13,776 bases of DNA from Baffinella frigidus (taxonomy: Eukaryota; Cryptophyceae; Cryptomonadales; Baffinellaceae). The stretch's first letter is position 1, and each line of letters opens with the position of its first letter. Location of the stretch: NCBI GenBank assembly GCA_026770585.1, contig MU647640.1, positions 41,440 to 55,215 on the forward strand. The letters run 5' to 3'. Made by a program: the position numbers and the translations under genes. This document shows, piece by piece, positions 13,097-13,776 of this stretch. The notes below the pieces were generated by a model. It was not told where the DNA came from. It ran no database searches and was given only the letters and a program-made list of their open reading frames with translations.

Positions 13097-13759
13097 GACA
13101 CAGCGTCAGGACCAGTGGAAGGCTCTGGTCCTAAGGCGGGCCACGCTGATCTCGATACCTAACAGGTCCTAAATGTGGCCCTTGAGCCTTGAGGTGAGTG
13201 ATACAAAAGTATTTGCGCCTTACGAAACGGGCCCGCCTCGGAAACGTACCCCGCCCTCCCCCTACCCCCTACCCCCTGAACCCTAAACCTCACTCCCAAT
13301 CCAAGCGGACACCCCTCCCCCCGAATCCCTCATCCCTTCGGTACCGTCCTGGTGCAAGCAAACCCCGCGCGGTTGAGGCGCCAGCCGTGCATCCGCTCTG
13401 TTCTTGTGAACAGATTCCTTAGTCAATTAGTGAATTATTTATTTACCAGGAAACACGCCAAAAGTCAGCAATTGGTCACGTGCCTGCACGCTTTCTGTGC
13501 ACGCTTTCTGTGCATGGGAGCCTGGGCCTACTTATTACGTGACGGTAGTAGGGCCTACTTATTACGTGACGGTAGTCAAAAGTTGACACCCAGGAGGAAA
13601 ACGCTCAGAATCTGAAGCGTTTTGCCAAAAGTTGCCACGAGGTTCCACTGAAGTTGACTTTTGTTGACCACGGGGGGCTGTCAACTTAACACACCTCGCC
13701 TCCTCCCCCTCCGGCAGGTGATCAATGACTCCAAGGTCTCGTTCGACCAGCTTGACGAG
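2882..13759 (+). CDS. HSP110: Hsp110/SSE-family chaperone (Hsp70 superfamily), 5' part, 11 spliced exons
   Basis: Joining the 11 exons listed separately gives an uninterrupted 346-codon reading frame that follows the Hsp110 ATPase domain from the N-terminus. Visible landmarks are the phosphate-1 loop GLDFGNQNC (residues 6-14), KNTATDLKRLIGR (about 62-74), TPEQLLAMLFVNLK, DCVVSVPCWFTDAQRR (145-160), the phosphate-2 loop FFDMGHSTTQ (207-216) and LGGREFDN (238-245). The N-Q in place of T-T in loop 1 and DMGHS in place of DLGGGT in loop 2 are Hsp110 rather than canonical Hsp70 features. Known role of the family: nucleotide exchange factor and holdase for cytosolic Hsp70; an ER form (Grp170) is less likely because no signal peptide is seen. 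The substrate-binding domain and C-terminus lie beyond the window. The family assignment is firm; exact splice borders are inferred from frame and homology recalled from memory. Confidence 0.9.
3106..3446 (+). other. Hsp110 intron 1 (GC-AG), hairpin-rich
   Basis: 341 bp, donor GCAAAC. It holds a perfect 14-bp hairpin GCGAGCAGCCCGTC/GACGGGCTGCTCGC at 3366-3400, and CAGCGTCT/AGACGCTG arms at 3191-3240. Forward and reverse ORFs crossing it are GC-rich artefacts. Confidence 0.75.
3447..3536 (+). CDS. HSP110: Hsp110 exon 2
   Basis: It follows an ACACAG acceptor and begins G-TGG. It encodes WAETDVQDDIKNAPYR, then ITEAPDGGILINLP, matching the stretch after the LKRLIGR motif in Hsp110 proteins (variable SDPxVQ region, then a short beta hairpin). 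The exon must end before the in-frame TAG at 3538-3540; a GTAGAC donor at 3537 does this and leaves CC to pair with the G of exon 3. Confidence 0.85.
3537..4116 (+). other. Hsp110 intron 2
   Basis: 580 bp. It contains a 25-bp direct repeat TGTTCACGGGTTCCTRYATC (3761-3785, 3786-3810), a CCTAGG/CCTACGGG palindromic patch at 3838-3885, and three CTCGACAYTGYACGCC units (3993-4106), the last immediately before the acceptor. Confidence 0.75.
4117..4205 (+). CDS. HSP110: Hsp110 exon 3
   Basis: Acceptor TTTGCAG is followed by G-TAC. It encodes YEKDGQAVEVQGFTPEQLL, then AMLFVNLKAT, the segment containing the FTPEQ(V/L) helix of Hsp110/Hsp70 ATPase domains. It ends at ACC-G before GTCTGC; the single G joins CG of exon 4 to give Ala, producing LKATAESHNK, which fits the family's LKxTAE pattern well. 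That fit fixes the junction although the donor is weak. Confidence 0.85.
4553..4592 (+). mobile_element. 40-bp palindromic-ended mini-element, copy 1
   Basis: AAGTTGAC...GTCAACTT ends enclosing ATGCTGGGTGTGTGCTACAA. The same layout recurs in the opposite orientation at 6741-6780, 10961-11002 and 11219-11254, and degenerately at 11338-11375. Flanking CTGCCTCACTCGGGTTGAC and GACTATTCTC also recur, so the mobile unit may be larger. Confidence 0.65.
4655..4830 (-). repeat. Partial copy of large dispersed repeat with 21-bp GGCCCGCCTCGGGATAGAT units
   Basis: GGAGGTCCCGG, a G-rich run and AGCTGATAGGCCCGCCTCGG match 11645-11710. It is followed by about five tandem GGCCCGCCTCGGGA-type units. Confidence 0.7.
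4844..4985. mobile_element. Inverted-repeat element with GCTAACGCCAGCG ends
   Basis: Perfect 13-bp terminal inverted repeats, with CCTACGGTAGG (4883-4893) and CCTACCGTAGG (4952-4962) forming an inner pair. No coding capacity; MITE-like. Confidence 0.75.
5021..5095 (+). repeat. Dispersed 75-bp repeat (copy 1 of 2)
   Basis: CACACGAGGC, CCTTTTTACATGTCGATTG, TAGGCGGTGTGTACG and GTTGGTCACGTG correspond in order to 12117-12186 in intron 9. Confidence 0.65.
5086..5124. repeat. Hairpin GGTCACGTG...CACGTGACC
   Basis: 17-bp arms with one mismatch around a GAAAG loop. The arms contain CACGTG E-box-like cores. Confidence 0.8.
5154..5277. mobile_element. MITE-like element ACAGGGGTACCTCGCTCAT, copy 1
   Basis: GTACAGGGGTACCTCGCTCA then TATGAAACCGCC pairs with GGCGGTTTGTTATG and AGCGAGGTACCCCTGTAC at the other end. 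A C-run, CCTACGGTAGGA and a G-run lie between. No coding capacity. Confidence 0.85.
5318..5392 (+). repeat. Five 15-bp tandem units (GAGTGACTTTACACG)
   Basis: Units at 5318, 5333, 5348, 5363 and 5378 with increasing divergence to the right. Confidence 0.9.
5579..5614 (+). pseudogene. Copy of exon 4 start with acceptor
   Basis: ACGCAG followed by CGGAGAGCCACGCCAAGTCG and CCGTCGCCGCACTGCG mirrors exon 4 from 5699, 120 bp away. It then diverges and reaches an in-frame stop. The preceding CTCCCTCGAGCA block (near 5471) is likewise repeated at 5626, so a ~120-150 bp unit was duplicated in tandem. Confidence 0.85.
5699..5811 (+). CDS. HSP110: Hsp110 exon 4
   Basis: It encodes ESHNKSPSP, the strongly conserved DCVVSVPCWFTDAQRR, then ATLDAANIAGIK, the core of the first ATPase subdomain. 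Acceptor CCGCAG, donor GTCAGC, ending in phase 0. This is the only complete copy in the intron 3-4 region: a 5' fragment lies upstream (5579-5614) and two 3' fragments with donors lie downstream (6002-6029 and 6371-6406). Confidence 0.9.
5839..5884. repeat. Perfect 17-bp-arm hairpin GGGATACAGTCCATCTA
   Basis: Arms GGGATACAGTCCATCTA/TAGATGGACTGTATCCC around AACTATTTGTAC. The left arm plus loop recurs at 5888, about 5932 and about 6299, so it also seeds a tandem series. Confidence 0.9.
6002..6040 (+). pseudogene. Copy of exon 4 end with donor (copy 1)
   Basis: CGACGCCGCGAACATCGCGG then GCATCAAGGTCAGCCTACC is 39 bp with one change from the real exon 4/intron 4 junction. It retains AAG|GTCAGC at 6029/6030. 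Confidence 0.9.
6371..6414 (+). pseudogene. Copy of exon 4 end with donor (copy 2)
   Basis: CCCTCGACGCCGCCAACATC then GCGGGCATCAAGGTCAGCCT, with the donor copy at 6407. The preceding 6270-6370 parallels 5818-6001 (CCACTTGGCAGCCACCGCGG, then the ATACAGTCC motif), showing a junction-spanning tandem duplication. Confidence 0.9.
6512..6650. repeat. Dispersed repeat copy 2 with 21-bp tandem start
   Basis: GCTCGTTCTTGGAGCCGTTT repeats three times (about 6514-6575), then two AATGACTTTTGA motifs and TACCCCCCCCTCCAGCCC. It is homologous to 2352-2442 upstream of the gene. Confidence 0.75.
6741..6780 (-). mobile_element. 40-bp mini-element, copy 2 (inverted)
   Basis: AAGTTG...CAACTT ends around ATTTGTTCCGCGGACCCAGC. 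The flank continues GAACAGTCGGTTAACCCG and AGTGAGGCAGAGC, the reverse of the flank at 4516-4552. Confidence 0.6.
6830..6952. mobile_element. MITE-like element ACAGGGGTACCTCGCTCAT, copy 2
   Basis: Same terminal repeats and internal order as copy 1: C-run, CCTAGG, CCTACGGTAGGATCCTAGG, then a G-run. It lies in intron 4, so one family inserted repeatedly in one gene. Confidence 0.85.
7009..7170. mobile_element. Inverted-repeat element TAACGGCCTGAAAATGGGGT
   Basis: A perfect 24-bp arm (TAACGG...TAGTT) extends to about 30 bp with one mismatch as ATAGGG/GCCTAT. An inner pair of CCTACCGTAGG and CCTACGGTAGG with CCTAGGACC flanks gives a long nested fold. Confidence 0.85.
7275..7425. repeat. CCCTCC-rich tandem repeats
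   Basis: A 47-bp unit with CACCCTCTCTTCACCCTCCC and CACACCCTCCCTG occurs at about 7314 and 7361, embedded in shorter ACCCCTCCC units. Confidence 0.8.
7500..7675. mobile_element. Inverted-repeat element GTTACTACGGGGGAGAGCTA
   Basis: 20-bp ends (18 matches) enclose an AT-richer interior. GATCGCGC appears outside both ends (7492-7499, 7689-7696), possibly an 8-bp target duplication though not flush with the right arm. Confidence 0.7.
7764..7792 (+). pseudogene. Copy of exon 5 start with acceptor
   Basis: CCCGCAG then GTGCTGCGGCTGCTCTCGGA repeats the real acceptor and first 20 exon bases (7911-7937). Using this acceptor would give VLRLLSERAAP and a TAG stop. A further acceptor-region fragment ACGCGCGCTGACCC is at 7461. 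Confidence 0.88.
7918..7989 (+). CDS. HSP110: Hsp110 exon 5
   Basis: Acceptor CCCGCAG. It encodes VLRLLSETAATALCWGLP, then KSMEFP, matching the family's xRLxNETTAxALAYG segment after IAG(L/I); it is in phase 0 at both ends. The donor is GTAATC. A short 5' copy with its own acceptor lies at 7764-7792 and a 3' copy with a donor at 8151-8206. Confidence 0.88.
8021..8129. repeat. 11-bp tandem array (ACACCCTCCCC)
   Basis: About ten near-perfect units; source of glycine-rich spurious ORFs on the minus strand. Confidence 0.92.
8151..8206 (+). pseudogene. Copy of exon 5 end with donor
   Basis: CTGTGCTGGGGCGTGCCCAA then GTCGATGGAGTTCCCA|GTACCC parallels 7934-7990 with a few changes (including a frameshift at the left), keeping a GT at 8207. 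Confidence 0.88.
8695..8754 (+). CDS. HSP110: Hsp110 exon 6 (phosphate-2 loop)
   Basis: Twenty codons, EDTAPPKHCLFFDMGHSTTQ, between acceptor CACGCAG and donor GTGCCC. The DMGHS motif is the Hsp110 counterpart of DLGGGT in Hsp70. A second, 5'-truncated copy at 8997-9046 changes the motif Asp to Gly, so this upstream copy is taken as the functional exon. Confidence 0.88.
8764..8995. repeat. CCCTCAA/CCTGATT and CCCGAAA tandem units
   Basis: Seven-base units resembling degenerate telomere repeats, C-rich strand on top; the final GAAACCC units immediately precede the exon 6 copy. Confidence 0.85.
8997..9046 (+). pseudogene. Copy of exon 6 with donor, motif Asp changed
   Basis: GCCGCCCAAGCACTGCCTCT, TCTTCGGCATGGGCCACTCC and ACCACCCAG|GTGCC. 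It lacks the first bases and acceptor and changes GAC to GGC in the phosphate-2 motif (D209 position). Confidence 0.88.
9115..9560 (+). mobile_element. Large dispersed repeat (~400 bp), forward copy
   Basis: Shares AGATTTGATTCG, GCGTTGTGTGTT, CTTTCCGTGTGAGATGTCCC, a CCTCGGGATAGATGGGCT/AGCCCATCTATCCCGAGG hairpin (9290-9334), GCACCGTCAACGTTTGCCG and TGCGGCCAACTGCTCTGCGC with an inverted copy at 11515-11912. An AATTGTG/CACAATT palindrome (9115-9132) lies at the left. No transposase is visible. Confidence 0.8.
9462..9680. repeat. CGTAACGGT tandem array
   Basis: 33-bp units (TCTCTGCGCCGCGCTGTAAC plus GGTCGTAACGGT) lead into pure 9-bp CGTAACGGT and 8-bp units, ending three bases before the exon 7 acceptor CAG. 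Confidence 0.92.
9684..9770 (+). CDS. HSP110: Hsp110 exon 7
   Basis: Acceptor TTCGCAG, 29 codons: VCIVAFTKSKMTVLASGF, then DRNLGGREFDN. It matches the beta-strand and LGGR(D/E)FD element of the family. Donor GTACGC. The acceptor sits directly at the end of a CGTAACGGT tandem array. Two short 3' copies with intact donors follow in the intron. Confidence 0.88.
9832..9856 (+). pseudogene. Copy of exon 7 end with donor (copy 1)
   Basis: GGGCGGCCGCGAGTTCGACA then AC|GTACGCCCC, identical to 9750-9779 over the junction. Confidence 0.9.
9967..9993 (+). pseudogene. Copy of exon 7 end with donor (copy 2)
   Basis: ACCTCGG is followed by a diverged stretch and AACTTCGACAAC|GTACGCCCC. More diverged than copy 1 in the exon part but identical at the splice site. 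Confidence 0.8.
10012..10193. mobile_element. MITE-like element ACAGGGGTACCTCGCTCAT, copy 3, with duplicated left end
   Basis: The left terminal ACAGGGGTACCTCGCTC occurs twice 20 bp apart, and the inner segment GCTCATRAGAAAGCRCCCC plus CAGGAYCCTACAGTA is also doubled. There is one right end. It begins 18 bp past a decoy exon 7 donor. Confidence 0.85.
10441..10652 (+). repeat. Tandem unit containing exon 8 start (copy 1)
   Basis: GTGTGG, ACCCGAAACCCGAAACCC, GACACCAG, then an exon 8 start copy at 10477-10511 (GCCATGCTCGAGCACTTCGC, TTTGGAGTGGCAGGC), AGAGAATTTCGGCC and a CCTACGGATTTCCTACTGTA palindromic block. Confidence 0.88.
10653..10833 (+). repeat. Tandem unit containing exon 8 start (copy 2)
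   Basis: Same order as copy 1, with the exon copy at 10701-10735 identical to the true exon except for the first base (A for G). Its acceptor GACCAG is intact. The true exon follows the third GTGTGGACCCGAAACCCG block at 10834. Confidence 0.9.
10874..10942 (+). CDS. HSP110: Hsp110 exon 8
   Basis: Acceptor GACCAG, 23 codons: AMLEHFAAEWQAKNKLNI, then KDSPK, corresponding to the family's HFxxEFxxKYKLDIxxxxK helix. Donor GTCGCC, phase 0. It is the third and only complete member of a tandem series of acceptor plus exon-start copies (10477 and 10701). Confidence 0.88.
10961..11002 (-). mobile_element. 40-bp mini-element, copy 3
   Basis: TAAGTTGAC and GTCAACTTA ends, 9 bp perfect, around GGGTTTGTACCGCGAACGCA. 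It starts 18 bp after the exon 8 donor and is followed by GGAATAGTCTGACAGTCAGC. Confidence 0.7.
11030..11058 (+). pseudogene. Copy of exon 8 end, donor changed GT to GC
   Basis: AAGCTCAACATCAAGGACAG then TCCTAAG|GCCCC, followed by CCCTTTCTACCTC as after the real donor. Two silent-type changes and a GT-to-GC change at the splice site. Confidence 0.88.
11082..11218. mobile_element. Inverted-repeat element, CCACCCTGGA family (copy 2)
   Basis: Arms of roughly 50 bp run CCACCCTGGAGGCAACAT...TTGAACCTCCCAAAAGTCAA and return as TTGACTTTTGGGAGGTTCAA...ATGTTGCCTCCAGGGTGG, with a short GC-rich loop (GCGGCCAGATGCGGCC). Near-perfect pairing suggests recent origin or maintained folding. It lies in intron 8. 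Confidence 0.8.
11219..11254 (-). mobile_element. 40-bp mini-element, copy 4
   Basis: GTTGAC...GTCAAC ends around GGATTTGTACCGCGGACGCA, abutting the right end of the CCACCCTGGA element and followed by the same AGGAATA, GTCCGACAGTCAGCCCC flank as copy 3. Confidence 0.65.
11306..11402 (+). mobile_element. Degenerate mini-element with flanks, copy 5
   Basis: CTGCCTCAGTCGGGTTGAC, GACTATTCTCAACATGC and ACATCCGTCACCTTTAGAGC parallel 4524-4600. Its palindromic ends are eroded. Confidence 0.5.
11515..11912 (-). mobile_element. Large dispersed repeat (~400 bp), inverted copy
   Basis: Reverse complement of 9141-9560 with good identity throughout, from CCGTTACAGCGCGGCGCAGA at the left to CGAATCAAATC at the right. 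The right end coincides with the exon 9 acceptor (AAATCAG|GCG). A poly-C tract (11501-11513) precedes it. Confidence 0.82.
11914..12032 (+). CDS. HSP110: Hsp110 exon 9
   Basis: Acceptor AAATCAG. It encodes AVLRLLTAIDKLKQQLSG, YTTLTKLPINVECLQDD and RDFS plus two bases. This matches RxLxRLxxxCEKLKKxLS and LPxxIECxxxDxDxSS of Hsp110. Donor GTTTGA. The acceptor coincides with the end of an inverted copy of the large dispersed repeat. Confidence 0.88.
12033..12124 (+). repeat. Tandem repeat starting exactly at the intron 9 donor
   Basis: Four units of GTTTGACCATGAACACCRC with 21-26 bp spacing; the first unit's GT is the splice donor itself. Confidence 0.9.
12117..12186 (+). repeat. Dispersed 75-bp repeat (copy 2 of 2)
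   Basis: CACACGAGGC, CCTTTTTAAATGTCGGCTG, TAGGCGTTGTGTATG and GTTGGTCACGTG match 5021-5095 in intron 3. Confidence 0.65.
12509..12581 (+). CDS. HSP110: Hsp110 exon 10
   Basis: After AACGCAG, one base (C) completes a Ser codon with exon 9, then SMDTDTWAKITQPLIDRA and LDPVKR, matching the (S/T)xxRxxFExxxxPLxxRxxxPxxxxL segment. Donor GTACCC, phase 0. Two copies of its 3' half with the donor lie downstream; one is split by a CT tract. Confidence 0.85.
12687..12732 (+). pseudogene. Copy of exon 10 end with donor (copy 1)
   Basis: ATCACCCAGCCCCTCATCGA, TCGCGCCCTCGACCCTGTCA and AGCGG|GTACCC, identical to the real exon from 12538 to the donor. A (GA) tract follows at 12759-12791. Confidence 0.92.
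12885..13021 (+). pseudogene. Copy of exon 10 end split by a CT tract (copy 2)
   Basis: The left half ends GATCGCGCCCTC at 12918; about 90 bp of CT repeat follow, then CCCTGTCAAGCGG|GTACCC. The tract includes CTCTCCCTCGCTCTC, the reverse complement of the interrupted GA tract at 13047-13093. Confidence 0.9.
13524..13576 (+). repeat. Two 26-27-bp direct repeats (GGGCCTACTTATTACGTGAC)
   Basis: Units at 13524 and 13551, preceded by a doubled GCACGCTTTCTGT (13487, 13499). Confidence 0.9.
13651..13687. repeat. Inverted repeat AAGTTGAC...GTCAACTT
   Basis: 8-bp perfect ends, the same termini as the 40-bp mini-elements, but with an unrelated interior (TTTTGTTGACCACGGGGGG). It lies 30 bp before the exon 11 acceptor. 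Confidence 0.7.
13718..13759 (+). CDS. HSP110: Hsp110 exon 11 (last in window)
   Basis: After CCGGCAG it encodes VINDSKVSFDQLDE in phase 0, the stretch that precedes V(E/L)LVGGATR in the family. A GTGCCC donor follows, running into a C homopolymer at the window edge. The remaining ATPase motif and substrate-binding domain should lie to the right. Confidence 0.78.
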
Positions 13760-13776
13760 GTGCCCCCCCCCCCCAC

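Larger units (their letters stand above)
12582..13717 (+). other. Hsp110 intron 10
   Basis: 1136 bp: ACCCTAC units, two exon 10-end copies with GA/CT tracts, a C-rich stretch (13245-13340), 27-bp and 12-bp direct repeats (13487-13576), and an AAGTTGAC/GTCAACTT inverted repeat at 13651-13687 shortly before the acceptor. Confidence 0.78.

Noticed and set aside
12865-13101. Ser/Leu- and Arg/Glu-repeat protein on the minus strand
   Set aside because: A product of the CT and GA tracts.

Overview
The window is eukaryotic nuclear DNA, most likely from a GC-rich alga. The evidence is a spliced gene with strongly C/G-ending codons, repeat-laden introns, and many TTTAGGG/TTTGGGG-type degenerate telomere-like tracts of the kind used by green algae, plants and dinoflagellates. 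I lean to a prasinophyte-type green alga such as a pyramimonad, but this is a low-confidence guess and a dinoflagellate or another alga remains possible. I see no bacterial operon, tRNA, rRNA or virus.

The one clear gene is the 5' portion of an Hsp110/SSE-type (Hsp70 superfamily) nucleotide-exchange chaperone on the + strand. It starts at 2882 and runs off the right end. I resolve 11 exons: 2882-3105, 3447-3536, 4117-4205, 5699-5811, 7918-7989, 8695-8754, 9684-9770, 10874-10942, 11914-12032, 12509-12581 and 13718-13759. They join in phase to 1038 nt (346 codons), nearly the whole ATPase domain, and stop just before the expected VGGATR adenosine motif. Exons are 42-224 nt and introns 341-2106 nt, so about 90% of the gene span is intron. 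Donors are degenerate and the first is GC.

The introns are the remarkable part. Seven of the ten hold partial copies of an adjacent exon edge, often with a working-looking splice site, so decoy donors and acceptors abound. They also hold several families of short inverted-repeat (MITE-like) elements, a larger ~400 bp repeat present in opposite orientations in introns 6 and 8, and a recurrent palindromic core CCTACGGTAGG found in the loops of unrelated elements.

Upstream (1-2881) there are telomere-like G-rich tracts (1-210, 370-640), direct repeats, an inverted-repeat element (1473-1669) and an 81-bp tandem array (1844-2118). Read on the minus strand, 2304-1629 could be a small, divergently transcribed gene for an acidic, repeat-containing protein. 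One of its proposed introns is 72 nt and almost entirely a hairpin. This is a hypothesis, not a certain gene. The ~580 bp between the two starts contains a TTCTAGAA heat-shock-element-like site, which fits a chaperone gene.
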